Assembly: GCA_014873095.1 (NCBI GenBank)
Contig: CP050848.1
Span: 1,302,001 to 1,366,000 of the forward strand
From: Planctomycetales bacterium ZRK34
GTDB lineage: Bacteria > Planctomycetota > Phycisphaerae > Phycisphaerales > Zrk34
Direction of reading: 5' to 3'
DNA length: 64,000 nucleotides
The position numbers and the translations under genes were made by a program. Below, one piece after another: positions 53,146 to 62,385 of the stretch. Positions within the stretch are counted from its first letter, which is position 1. Every line of letters starts with the position of its first letter. The notes beneath the pieces were generated by a model. The model searched no databases. It was not told where the DNA came from and saw only the letters and a program-made list of their open reading frames with translations.

Positions 53146-54201
53146 ATGAATGTCCGTCAATACATCGAGCATCACTATCGCCATTTCAACGCGGCGACCG
53201 TCATCGAAGCCGCCCGCGCGTATGAGAAACATCTCGAAGCCGGCGGCAGGATGTTCGTCACGCTCGCCGGGGCGATGTCCACCGCTGAACTCGGACTCAG
53301 CCTCGCCGAGATGATCCGCCAGGACAAGATCCACGGCATCTGCTGCACCGGGGCCAATCTCGAAGAAGACATCTTCAATCTCGTGGCCCACAACGATTAC
53401 CAGCGCATCCCCGACTGGCGCAACCTCACGCCGCAGCAGGAAAAGGATCTCGAGCACCGCGGGCTCAACCGCGTCACCGACACCTGCATCCCCGAAGAAA
53501 CCGCCTTCCGCGCGATCGAAAACCAGGTTCTCGAACTCTGGCAGCGCGCGGATAAAAACAACGAGCGGTTCTTCCCGCACGAGTTCATGTATCAACTGCT
53601 CCGCGAAGGGTGGATCAAGGATTCGTACCAGATCGACCCGAAAGATTCGTGGCTCATCGCCGCGGCGGAAAAGAACCTGCCGATCTTCGTGCCCGGCTGG
53701 GAGGATTCGACGCTCGGCAACATCTTCGTCTCGCATGTGATCACCGGCGAGCTGTCCGGCTGCCACATCGTCAAGTCCGGCACCGAGTACATGAAAGCCC
53801 TGGCCGCGTGGTATGTCGACACCACGATGGGCAAAGACATTTTCGAGATCGCCCCCGACGAGGCCGGCTCACCGGACGGCGGGATCGTTCAGGCCCGCAC
53901 GGTCAGCCCGGACAAGGCGAAGACCACCATCGGGTTCTTCCAGATCGGCGGCGGCATCGCCGGCGACTTCCCCATCTGCGTCGTGCCGATGATCCACCAG
54001 GACCTTCGACGGGCGTGTCCATACTGGGCGTACTTCTGCCAGATTTCGGATTCGACCACCAGCTACGGGTCTTACTCCGGCGCGATCCCGACCGAGAAGA
54101 TCACCTGGGGCAAGCTCGACGTCGATACGCCGCGCTTCATCATCGAGTCCGACGCCACCATCGTCGCCCCGCTGATCTTCGCCTATCTGCTGAATCAGTA
54201 A
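53146..54201 (+). CDS. Deoxyhypusine synthase-like protein
   Basis: The 351-residue protein matches the deoxyhypusine synthase fold family: FVTLAGAMSTAELGLSLAEMIR, ICCTGANLEEDIFNL, NLPIFVPGWEDSTLGNIF, SGTEYMKALAAWY, and SYSGAIPTEKITWGKL. Eukaryal enzymes transfer the butylamine group of spermidine to eIF5A through a Lys in GGGxxKHH; here the segment reads GGGIAGDFPICVVPM, so that Lys is absent. Bacteria lack eIF5A, and homologues are thought to work in polyamine metabolism. A polyamine role is probable but unproven. Confidence 0.87.
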   Translation: MNVRQYIEHHYRHFNAATVIEAARAYEKHLEAGGRMFVTLAGAMSTAELGLSLAEMIRQDKIHGICCTGANLEEDIFNLVAHNDYQRIPDWRNLTPQQEKDLEHRGLNRVTDTCIPEETAFRAIENQVLELWQRADKNNERFFPHEFMYQLLREGWIKDSYQIDPKDSWLIAAAEKNLPIFVPGWEDSTLGNIFVSHVITGELSGCHIVKSGTEYMKALAAWYVDTTMGKDIFEIAPDEAGSPDGGIVQARTVSPDKAKTTIGFFQIGGGIAGDFPICVVPMIHQDLRRACPYWAYFCQISDSTTSYGSYSGAIPTEKITWGKLDVDTPRFIIESDATIVAPLIFAYLLNQ

Positions 54202-54238
54202 TCCCGTTTAGCCGCGAGCCGCAGGCGAGCGCGTGGTG

Positions 54239-55150
54239 TTACGCGCGCCATTTGAGGTCGACGACTTCACCGTCTTGCTTGTGGTCTTTGTCCAGCGTGT
54301 GCAATGTCATCTTGATGCCGTCGGGTTTGACCGCCGCGGCGACCCACCCGTTGGGCAAATCCTTGCGGAACACGTAAGCCGTCGGCGGCAGGTTGATCAG
54401 GTGGATGCCGTCACGCTCGTGATGTTCCCAGCGGTGGGTGTGGCCAAAGACGTAGGCTTTGACATGACGGCGCGGGGCGATGACGTTGAAGAAGGCATCG
54501 GTATCGACCAGCCCGGTGTTGCGACGCCCTTCAGGCAGTTTGAACACCGGATCGTGGTGGGCATAGATGATGGCGGGTTTGTCCGCGTGGGCGTCGAGCG
54601 CCTCGCCGAGCCATTTGATCTGCGGCTCGCCGAGCAGGCCCGGCGTGACGTTGACCTTGTCCAGCGTGTCGAGCATGAACCAGTTGACCCGTTCGGTTTG
54701 GAGCACCGTGATGCGCCGCCCAGGCACGGGTTGATCCGCCGGCCGGTATTTTGCGAGACTCTGGATGATCTGCTCGCGGTGATCGTGGTTACCGAGGTTC
54801 AGGTGGACGGGCAGACCGGCGGCTCGAAGCGGATCGAGCAGGCCGGCGAGATTGGCGTAGTCGGCGGGCAGACCCTTGAGGTAGGCGCAGTCACCGTTGA
54901 TGAGCACGGCGGCGGGCGACTGGGGATGGGCCACCAGTTCCGCGGCGACGCGCTGGAAGTTTTCGGTCATGTTCACACCGCGTGCGGGGATGTCGGGCCG
55001 CTCGGGGACGTGGGTGTCTGACAGCAGCGCAAACAGATTCGGATCGCGATCGGCGGCATGGAGATACCGCAGGGACATGAGGCCGGGCACGGACGCCGCG
55101 GCGGCGGCGATGAAGCGGCGGCGGGTCAGCGGTTGCAGGTGGATGCTCAT
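54239..55150 (-). CDS. Tat-exported metallophosphoesterase
   Basis: The 303-residue protein starts with a Tat signal (LTRRRFIAAAAASVPG) and has the calcineurin-type di-metal motifs: LLSDTHVP, INGDCAYLKG, LGNHDHRE, YAHHDPV and GHTHRWEHH. It would hydrolyse phosphomonoesters or diesters outside the cytoplasm; the substrate cannot be read from sequence. The twin-Arg suggests folding with metal before export. It is convergent with the DHS-like gene. Confidence 0.93.
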   Translation of the reverse strand: MSIHLQPLTRRRFIAAAAASVPGLMSLRYLHAADRDPNLFALLSDTHVPERPDIPARGVNMTENFQRVAAELVAHPQSPAAVLINGDCAYLKGLPADYANLAGLLDPLRAAGLPVHLNLGNHDHREQIIQSLAKYRPADQPVPGRRITVLQTERVNWFMLDTLDKVNVTPGLLGEPQIKWLGEALDAHADKPAIIYAHHDPVFKLPEGRRNTGLVDTDAFFNVIAPRRHVKAYVFGHTHRWEHHERDGIHLINLPPTAYVFRKDLPNGWVAAAVKPDGIKMTLHTLDKDHKQDGEVVDLKWRA

Positions 55151-55198
55151 GATAAGACCTCCTGGTGCATCGCACTGAAGTGCGACGCTCCGATGATG

Positions 55199-57538
55199 TC
55201 AGCGACGCTTGCGGCGGGGTTTGCGGGTGTTTTTGTGCTTGTGTGATTTGCGTTTGGGGTTTTGACCCGTTTTACGCTGGCGAGAGATCGGCGACTTGGT
55301 CCCGAGACGGGCATCGACGATGAGCAGATCCATCTCGCGGCGGACCAGGTCGACCTTGTTGATGCGGACCTTGAAGGTGTCGCCGATCGTGATGGACTTG
55401 CCCGATCGCTGAGCGGTCAGCGAGCCGGTGTACTGGTTGAGCTGCCACCGCTCGGCGGGCGCGCCCGGCAGCGCGTCGGTGCGGATCATGCCTTCGATCA
55501 GGTACTTGTCGATCTGGCAGAACACGCCGAAGTTGGTCACGCCGGTGATCGTGCCGTCGAACTCGTCGCCGACGTGCTCTTCGAGCAGGTGGAGCACGAG
55601 CAGCGTGCGCAGCTCGCGTTCGGCGGCCTCGCTGTTGCGCTCGGTCGAGGAGCAGTGCGACCCCAGCTTGCGGAGGGCTTCGTCATCGAGACAACGCGGG
55701 TCGGATCGCAGCGCGGCGGCGAGCCGCTTGCGTTTGGCCGGCGACTTGGGAATGCGATCGACCTCGCCGAGTTCCTCCATCAATGCATCAAACGCGCGGT
55801 GGACCGACAGGTCCGGGTAGCGGCGGATCGGACTGGTGAAATGCGTGTAATGCTCGCTGGCCAGGGCAAAGTGGCCGATCAGGTCGGGGGCGTACTCGGC
55901 CTTGGTGAGCGTACGCAGCACGGCGAAGTGAACGGCTTTGGCGGCGGGCTTGCCGCGCGTCTGCTCGAGCAGGTCCTGCAACTGCTTGCGGGTCGGGTTG
56001 GCGGGGATGTTGTACCCGGCAACGCGGGCGAACATGCGCAGTTCGTTGGTGTCGTGCGCTCCCGGATCAGGATGCATGCGGCGAATCAGCGGAACATTCA
56101 GATCGGCGAAGACGCGCGCCACCGCTTCGTTGGCCTCGACCATGAACGCTTCGATGAGCTGATGCGTGTATGAGTCGTCTTCGGGGGCGGCATCGATGAC
56201 GTGGCCGTCGTCATCGTAGATCAACTCGACCTCGGGCAGATCGAGGCTGATCATCCCCTGGCGGTAGCGACGGGCGCGGATGGTCTTCGACAGATGATGC
56301 ATCTGCTGCACGGCATCGCGGAGCTCGTCGGTGTAAGGCGCGTCGTAGCGGGCGTGCTTGCGGGCGAGGTCGTCATCGCCATCGATCAGGGCCTGGGCTT
56401 CGATGTAGGTCAGACGATGGTTGGAGGTGATGACGGTACGGGCGAAGCGGGAGCCGACGACGTTGCCCTTGCCGTCGTAGGTGATGAACACCGAGCGGGC
56501 GAGGCGCGGCACATTCGGCTGCAGCGAGCACAGGCCGTTTGAAAGCACCTCCGGCAACATCGGTATCACCTTGCGCGGCAGGTAGGTCGAGTTGCCGCGC
56601 TCGTAGGCTTCTTCATCAAGTTTGGACCCGGGCGTGACGAAGGCGGCGACGTCGGCGATGTGGACGCCGAGCTCGGTGCCCTGCGGAGTCTGCGACACGG
56701 AGATCGCATCGTCGTAGTCCTGGGCGTCGGGCGGATCGATCGTGAGGATGTAGTCGTTGCGCAGATCGACGCGGCCGACGAAAAACGACTCGGGCTCGCG
56801 GTTGTAACGCTCCACGAGACTGCGCGCCTCGGAGAGCACATCGCCGGGGAACTTATCCGCCAGGTCGTAAGCGCGGCAGATGGCGGTCATCTCGACGTCC
56901 GGTTCGCCGGTCTTGCCGAGCACCTCGGTGATGACGCCTTCGGGCAGGTAGTCATCTTCGGGATAGCGGGTCAATTCAACGACGACCTTGTCGCCGAGAT
57001 GGGCATGCTTGGCGGTCGAATCGCGCACGACCACGGGCTGTGACATCGCTTTGCCGTCGACGACGACGAGGTAGAGCTGGCCCTGCTTGTGGAGCGTTCC
57101 GACGAAGTGAGAATCGGCGCGCTGGGTGATTTCGACGATGCGGCCGACGAAGGGGGATCGCCCGCCGGGGCCTCGCCCGCCGCGACGGTGGACGGTGGCG
57201 CGGACCATGTCGCCGGTCAGGGCGCCGCCGGTGTCTCCGGCGGGGATGAACAGGTCACCATGGGCGTTGGGGGTATCGGGAATGACGAAGCCGAAGCCGC
57301 GCTCGTGGAGCTTAAACCGCCCGGTCATCTCGCGCCCGGGCGGGGGCAGGGAGATGGTGTGGGCCGAGCCGATGACGACCTGCCGACTTTCGATCAGTTC
57401 CTGGAGGGACTGCTCAAGGGCGGCGCGATCGGCGTCGGAATCGATGCCGAGGTCGTCGGCGAGCTGGTCGAGTTGTTGCGGCTGATAAGCGCGGTGGGTG
57501 ACGTGTTGGAGAATTTGCTGTTTGTAGCGTTCGGACAT
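55199..57538 (-). CDS. rnr: Ribonuclease R
   Basis: The 779-residue 3'-to-5' exoribonuclease degrades structured RNA. Order: N-terminal winged helix (about 1-60), two cold-shock-like domains (FKLHERGFGFVIPDTPN at about 75-90), the RNB catalytic domain with DPPDAQDYDDAIS (catalytic Asp cluster) and YTHFTSPIRRYPDL, an S1 domain (FDGTITGVTNFGVFCQID) and a very basic tail (SRQRKTGQNPKRKSHKHKN). Length and order fit the RNase R type and not RNase II. Confidence 0.95.
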   Translation of the reverse strand: MSERYKQQILQHVTHRAYQPQQLDQLADDLGIDSDADRAALEQSLQELIESRQVVIGSAHTISLPPPGREMTGRFKLHERGFGFVIPDTPNAHGDLFIPAGDTGGALTGDMVRATVHRRGGRGPGGRSPFVGRIVEITQRADSHFVGTLHKQGQLYLVVVDGKAMSQPVVVRDSTAKHAHLGDKVVVELTRYPEDDYLPEGVITEVLGKTGEPDVEMTAICRAYDLADKFPGDVLSEARSLVERYNREPESFFVGRVDLRNDYILTIDPPDAQDYDDAISVSQTPQGTELGVHIADVAAFVTPGSKLDEEAYERGNSTYLPRKVIPMLPEVLSNGLCSLQPNVPRLARSVFITYDGKGNVVGSRFARTVITSNHRLTYIEAQALIDGDDDLARKHARYDAPYTDELRDAVQQMHHLSKTIRARRYRQGMISLDLPEVELIYDDDGHVIDAAPEDDSYTHQLIEAFMVEANEAVARVFADLNVPLIRRMHPDPGAHDTNELRMFARVAGYNIPANPTRKQLQDLLEQTRGKPAAKAVHFAVLRTLTKAEYAPDLIGHFALASEHYTHFTSPIRRYPDLSVHRAFDALMEELGEVDRIPKSPAKRKRLAAALRSDPRCLDDEALRKLGSHCSSTERNSEAAERELRTLLVLHLLEEHVGDEFDGTITGVTNFGVFCQIDKYLIEGMIRTDALPGAPAERWQLNQYTGSLTAQRSGKSITIGDTFKVRINKVDLVRREMDLLIVDARLGTKSPISRQRKTGQNPKRKSHKHKNTRKPRRKRR

Positions 57539-57624
57539 GCGGGTCTCAAAAATATACGGATAAAGATGCGGGCATCATTATAGCGGATGCACGCGTGGTA
57601 TGAATTTACGGCCAGGAAGGTGGA

Positions 57625-58923
57625 TCAGGTGGCGGTCACATCAGAGCGGTGATCCGAGGCGGGCTCGGGTGCGGACTGCGGCTGGGGTTCGGGCTTGGAC
57701 TCGGCGGATTCTTCCGCTTTGCGTGCCAGTTCGGTCTGGTGCTGGCGGTGGCCGACCTTGTAGGTGATCACGACGATGAACCCGAGCACGACCAGGAACA
57801 CCGACGCCACGTATCGCAGACGGATGAAGATCAGCAGACTGCCGAGCACAGCGAAGCCCATCGCCAGGATGTACAGCAACACCACCGACTGCCGCACGCT
57901 GAACCCGGCACGGACGAGCTGATGGTGCAGGTGGTAATTGTCGGGGGAGAAGATCGGCTGGCCTTTGGACTTGCGACGGATGATGGCCATGGCGGTGTCG
58001 ATGATCGGCACGGCGAAGACGATCATCGCGGCCATGACCAGTCGCGAATCGCCCTTCTCGGCGAACAGCAGGATCGTGCTGACGCAGAGATAGCCCAGCA
58101 GCATTGAGCCGGTATCGCCCATGAAGATGTTGGCCGGGTGGAAGTTGTACGGCAGGAAGCCGAGCACCGCCCCCAGCAGGGCCAGGCAGGTGACCACGCG
58201 CACCGGGTCCATCTCAAACGGCGAATACGCGCCGTCGGTGCCGTAGAGCCCCATCGCCAGGGCGACGGCGATAAAGGTCAGCCCCGCCGCCACGATTCCC
58301 GTGACGCCGCCGGCCAGTCCGTCCAGGCCGTCCAGCAGATTCGCCGCGTTGCACCCGCCGAGCACGAACACCACCACGATCAGCGCCCCCAGCCAGTACA
58401 CGATCTGATCGAAGCCGGGGATCATCGTCGGGTCAAAACCCCACGTTTCACCGATCGATGTGAACAGACCGCTGGCCAGGTTGGTGCCGACGGTCTGACC
58501 GGCGAGCATGGCGGCGGCGATCAACTGCCCGCCGACTTTCACCCGCGGGCTCACGCCGTACACATCGTCGAAGAGTCCGACGATGGCGATCAGCAGCGCA
58601 CCGAAGATGATGCTGATGGGAAAGTGGACCGCGCCGAGGGTCAATTCAGGCGTCGATGAATGCGGCACGGTGTTAAACGAAATCATCACGCCGGCCGCCC
58701 AGCCCAAAAACACCGCCACGCCGCCGAGATAAGCCACCGGTTCGCGGTGGTGCTTGCGGGCGAGGTCCGGCCAGTCGACGATGCCGTTGCGCAGCGCCAG
58801 CCGACGCATGATCGGCGTCATCACAAACGCCATCAGCCACGCCCCCGTGAAGACATACACGTAAGGCGAGAGCACCTGGTCCAGCGAGAAGTACAACAGG
58901 TTGTCAGCGTTACTGGCGCCCAT
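57625..58923 (-). CDS. MraY/WecA-family UDP-sugar:undecaprenyl-phosphate sugar-1-phosphate transferase
   Basis: The 432-residue membrane enzyme has about eleven helices and the catalytic loops of the polyprenyl-phosphate transferase family: KHHREPVAYLGGVAVF, GLFDDVYGVSPRVKV (DDxxG), NAANLLDGLDGLAGG (Asp metal/catalytic) and IIRRKSKGQPIFSPDNYHLHHQL (His motif). It transfers a HexNAc-phosphate from UDP-sugar to undecaprenyl phosphate, starting O-antigen, teichoic-like or exopolysaccharide synthesis. The WecA/TagO side is more likely than MraY because of the HLHH motif. It overlaps the epimerase gene upstream by 14 bases. Confidence 0.92.
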   Translation of the reverse strand: MGASNADNLLYFSLDQVLSPYVYVFTGAWLMAFVMTPIMRRLALRNGIVDWPDLARKHHREPVAYLGGVAVFLGWAAGVMISFNTVPHSSTPELTLGAVHFPISIIFGALLIAIVGLFDDVYGVSPRVKVGGQLIAAAMLAGQTVGTNLASGLFTSIGETWGFDPTMIPGFDQIVYWLGALIVVVFVLGGCNAANLLDGLDGLAGGVTGIVAAGLTFIAVALAMGLYGTDGAYSPFEMDPVRVVTCLALLGAVLGFLPYNFHPANIFMGDTGSMLLGYLCVSTILLFAEKGDSRLVMAAMIVFAVPIIDTAMAIIRRKSKGQPIFSPDNYHLHHQLVRAGFSVRQSVVLLYILAMGFAVLGSLLIFIRLRYVASVFLVVLGFIVVITYKVGHRQHQTELARKAEESAESKPEPQPQSAPEPASDHRSDVTAT

Positions 58924-59875
58924 GGCGGGCTTGCTCGATGAGTTCGGTGAGTATCTGGTTCAGGTTGCGCGTCGGCTGATACCCGATCGCCTCGCGCACA
59001 CGCCCAAGGTCCGGCACACGCCGGCGCAGGTCGTCGAACTTCCGCCCATAGGCTTGTTCGTACGGAATCAATTGCTTGCCCGCTTTCGATCCGGTCATTT
59101 CAATGATACGGTCGGCGACCTGCTCGATCGTGACTTCCTCGTCAGAGCCGAGGTTGAACACGCGACCGAAGCAGGACTCGGTGACCAGCAGTTTCGTCAG
59201 CGCCCCGACCACATCGCCGACATGCCCGAAGCAGCGGCTCTGCTGGCCGTCGCCGTAGATTTCTATCGGGCGATTCGCAAGCGCCGATTCAACAAAACGC
59301 GGTAAAACCATGCCATATTGACCGAGCTGGCCCGGCCCGACGGTGTTGAAAAGCCGCACGATCACCACCGGCAGGTCATACTCGCGGCTGTAGGCCAGGC
59401 CCAGGTATTCATCCAGCGCCTTGGTCGCCGCGTAGGACCACCGGCTGTAGATCGTCGCCCCGTAGGTCACATCGTCGTCTTCGCGGAACGGCACCCGATC
59501 CGACTTGCCATACACCTCGCTGGAGCTGGTGATCAGCACGGGAATGTCAAACACCCTTGCCGCCTGCAGCACGCGGGCGGTCTCCAGCACATTCGTTTCG
59601 ATGGTGAATACCGGATCGTCGACGATCAACTGCACCCCGACCGCCGCCGCCAGGTGGTAGATCTGATCGAACTCCCGCAGCCATGCGAAGTTCGACAGCG
59701 CCTCGCCGACGGATTGAACCTGCAACGTGCAGCGGTCGGACAGCAGTTCGGCCACATTGTCGCGCCGGCCCGTCGACAGGTTGTCCAGCAGGTGCACGGT
59801 ATGCCCGTCAGCCAGCAGTTGCCGCGTCAGATGCGAACCGATAAATCCAGCCCCGCCGGTGATCAGAATCTTCAT
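58910..59875 (-). CDS. Extended SDR sugar-nucleotide epimerase/dehydratase
   Basis: The 321-residue protein has the NAD-binding GxxGxxG (ITGGAGFIGSHL), LDNLSTGRRDNV, the catalytic Ser/Tyr-x3-Lys (SSSEVYG; SYAATKALDEYL) and RLFNTVGPGQLGQYG. It belongs with UDP-glucose 4-epimerase or UDP-xylose/GDP-mannose dehydratase relatives. It supplies a modified sugar nucleotide, probably for the glycosyl-phosphate transferase encoded next. The exact sugar is not readable. Confidence 0.92.
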   Translation of the reverse strand: MKILITGGAGFIGSHLTRQLLADGHTVHLLDNLSTGRRDNVAELLSDRCTLQVQSVGEALSNFAWLREFDQIYHLAAAVGVQLIVDDPVFTIETNVLETARVLQAARVFDIPVLITSSSEVYGKSDRVPFREDDDVTYGATIYSRWSYAATKALDEYLGLAYSREYDLPVVIVRLFNTVGPGQLGQYGMVLPRFVESALANRPIEIYGDGQQSRCFGHVGDVVGALTKLLVTESCFGRVFNLGSDEEVTIEQVADRIIEMTGSKAGKQLIPYEQAYGRKFDDLRRRVPDLGRVREAIGYQPTRNLNQILTELIEQARHGRQ

Positions 59876-60092
59876 GAGTCAGGCAGCTCCCTCAACAACA
59901 TCGTCGGCGATATCGTAGCCGCCCTGCCGCCCCCGGTCCGTTTTATCCATAAGGATTCGGTTATCGGCCCATGCCTTTATAAGCCGACGCTGAGCCCCCC
60001 GGGCGAAGCGTCTGGTACCAGCCGTCATCCACCACCTTGCCACCCCCACCCCGCCCCGATACCGTGATTCTGCCCCCCATCGGAGTCCCGCC

Positions 60093-61007
60093 ATGCTGCA
60101 CCAACTGTCCCGCCGCCTGATCATCTGCCTGCTCGCCGCCATCACAGCCCCCGCCTTCGCCGCCAAGCCCGCCCGCCCCGGTCTCGTCTTCGCCTCACCC
60201 GGCGGCCACAAGCTCCAACTCGATCTCTACATGCCCCAGGGCGTCGAAAAGCCCAAGCTCGTGGTCTACATCCACGGCGGCGGCTGGCGCTCCGGCTCCC
60301 GCACACGCATGCCCTGGTTCACCAACCCCATCCTCGACGCCGGCTACGCGCTGGCCAGCGTCGACTATCGCCTGTCCGATGTCGCCGTCTTCCCCGCCCA
60401 GGTCCACGACTGCAAGGCCGCCATCCGCTACCTCCGCGCCCACGCCGACGAGTTCGGCTACGACGCCGACCGCATCGTGGTCGTCGGTGGCTCCGCCGGC
60501 GGCTACCTCGTCCTCATGCTCGGCCTGACCAACCACGACCCCGCCCTCGAAGGCGACGTCGGCGGCAATCTCGATCACTCCTCCGCCGTCCAGGCCGTCA
60601 TCGATTTCTATGGCCCGACCGACTTCGTCCTTCGCTCCAAAGACCAACCCGAACAAACCGACAAACCCAACGGCAAGGTCTACCGCCTCCTCGGCGCCCC
60701 CGTAAAACAAAACCTCGACCTCGCCCGACAAGCCAGCCCCGTCAATCACCTTTCCCAGGATGATCCCCCCCTGCTGATCTTCCACGGCACCAAAGACACC
60801 ACCGTCCTGCCCAACCAGACCGAAACCTTCGTCACCCGCGCCAAAGCCCTCGGCCTGACCGTCGACTACCACCCCGTCCAAGACGCCCCCCACGGCGACC
60901 GCAAAAGAAAAACCCCCGACCCCACCACCGGCGAACAGTACTACTTCGCCACCAAAGTAAACACGAAGCTCATCCTCAACTTCCTCGACAAACACCTGAA
61001 TCCATAG
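60093..61007 (+). CDS. Secreted alpha/beta-hydrolase (esterase/lipase type)
   Basis: The 304-residue protein has a signal peptide (about 1-24, AFAAK) and the hormone-sensitive-lipase/BD-FAE fold order: oxyanion motif HGGGWRSGS, nucleophile elbow VVGGSAGGYL, Asp region FHGTKDTTV and catalytic His in DAPHGDRK. The C-terminus (YYFATKVNTKLILNFLDKHL) is usual. It probably hydrolyses acyl or acetyl esters outside the cytoplasm, perhaps from carbohydrate. Codon use is extremely C-rich at third positions. Confidence 0.92.
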   Translation: MLHQLSRRLIICLLAAITAPAFAAKPARPGLVFASPGGHKLQLDLYMPQGVEKPKLVVYIHGGGWRSGSRTRMPWFTNPILDAGYALASVDYRLSDVAVFPAQVHDCKAAIRYLRAHADEFGYDADRIVVVGGSAGGYLVLMLGLTNHDPALEGDVGGNLDHSSAVQAVIDFYGPTDFVLRSKDQPEQTDKPNGKVYRLLGAPVKQNLDLARQASPVNHLSQDDPPLLIFHGTKDTTVLPNQTETFVTRAKALGLTVDYHPVQDAPHGDRKRKTPDPTTGEQYYFATKVNTKLILNFLDKHLNP

Positions 61008-61059
61008 GGCGAATGATCGACCCGCGTCTTCGCCACAAACCAAATTCAATCCACGCGGG

Positions 61060-61698
61060 TCAATGTCCCGCCCTACGTTGCCGATGCAAGCATGCTATCG
61101 CGCGGTCAAGATTAAGTCGGGCCTGGTCCTCAAAAGTCTTGCGAAACTGAGGAGTGAGGTAGATCGATTTGCGAACACGGAAGCCTTGCAGGATTTCAGC
61201 ACGTCTTGCCACGAACTCCGCTTCTGGCACCCATACATACTCAGCTCGGACTTGCCGCTCGAAAGCGTCGAAACGATCTGGCGTTGCTCCCAGAATGGAC
61301 AGGTCGATGTCAGCGATGATGCACTCATCGTGAGTGTTGGGCTCGTCAGAGTGTCGCGTAATAAGGATCAACTCGTTGATTTGGGATGTAGTCTCGGAAG
61401 CCACACCGGAAGATTCGAGCAAATGTTTTGCAAAATCTGCGCTACGTTGTTCATTGTCGTGGGCGCGCGGATCATAAATTACATCATGCATCCAGATCGC
61501 CATTTCGACTGAAGCGGGATCGTCCACCGATACGGCCACTTCGTCTAAATGATCAAGGCACTCTCTGATATGCTCTGATGTGTGGTAATAGCGGCCGAGT
61601 TCGTTGTACCTATCGCGAATCATGTCAAAGGCGTTCGCGAGTGGATCACGAGCGCCCAGCGTTCGACACAGACGTGACCAACGCTTCGGACTAAGCAT
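61060..61698 (-). CDS. HD-domain metal-dependent phosphohydrolase
   Basis: The 212-residue protein shows an HD-type arrangement: YYHTSEHIRECLDHLDEV (first His), IWMHDVIYDPRAHDNEQRS (HD pair), LILITRHSDEPNTHDECIIADIDLSILG (later His and Asp). This fits the small predicted HD superfamily seen in many bacteria, with an unspecified nucleotide or phosphate ester substrate. The ATG at 61698 overlaps the coaD stop by a few bases, so the two are co-transcribed and coupled. Confidence 0.85.
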   Translation of the reverse strand: MLSPKRWSRLCRTLGARDPLANAFDMIRDRYNELGRYYHTSEHIRECLDHLDEVAVSVDDPASVEMAIWMHDVIYDPRAHDNEQRSADFAKHLLESSGVASETTSQINELILITRHSDEPNTHDECIIADIDLSILGATPDRFDAFERQVRAEYVWVPEAEFVARRAEILQGFRVRKSIYLTPQFRKTFEDQARLNLDRAIACLHRQRRAGH

Positions 61699-62185
61699 CG
61701 TCGCCTGCCTTGAGCATCTGCTTGTAAACTGGTTCGGGAACATATCGGCCAACAATCTCGCGCCAACCGGTGGGACCAACAAGTCCTTTAACGAAACTCG
61801 AACTCACCTCGATCAAGTCTCGCGGCGGCATGAGAAAAAGGGTGATAATCCCTGAACGCAGATCGGCGTTGATATGGCGCATCGCTCGTTCATATTCGTA
61901 GTCGTTGACGTTGCGGATACCGCGTAAGATATAGTCGGCGTCGACTGTGGCGGCGTAGTTGACCAGATACTCATTCTCAAACGACTCGATCGAAACGTTC
62001 GGGAGGTGACCAACACTCTCGCGCAGCATCTCGAGTCGTAAACCAAGGTCAAATGTGTAATGCTTCTCCGGGTTAAGACCAATTGCGACGATCAGTTCAT
62101 CAAACAGCCGCGCGCCCTGTTCTATGATCCACAGGTGACCGTTGGTGATCGGATCAAAACTTCCAGCGTAAACAGCTTTACTCAT
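61691..62185 (-). CDS. coaD: Pantetheine-phosphate adenylyltransferase
   Basis: The 164-residue enzyme makes dephospho-CoA from 4'-phosphopantetheine and ATP. Motifs are clear: AGSFDPITNGHLWIIEQG (HxGH nucleotidyl-transferase signature, here TNGH), the RGIRNVNDYEYERAM loop and SSSFVKGL near the C-terminus. Length is as usual for the family. It is first in a two-gene operon with the HD hydrolase. Confidence 0.97.
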   Translation of the reverse strand: MSKAVYAGSFDPITNGHLWIIEQGARLFDELIVAIGLNPEKHYTFDLGLRLEMLRESVGHLPNVSIESFENEYLVNYAATVDADYILRGIRNVNDYEYERAMRHINADLRSGIITLFLMPPRDLIEVSSSFVKGLVGPTGWREIVGRYVPEPVYKQMLKAGDDA

Positions 62186-62385
62186 TGTGTTGCTCGCGAG
62201 AAAAAGGGGCTACAAATCGCGTTGTCTGTTTAATTCGGTCACTCCATATTCCTGTAAAAGTGCATCTGGGCCTTGCATTAAAACTCTGTGGCCCTCTGTG
62301 TTGGAACTGTTATGTAAGCGGCACGGGTCATGGTGGGGCCCTCGGAGTGTGGAACTGAGAAACGACGGAATTATTCTGCGGTGGG

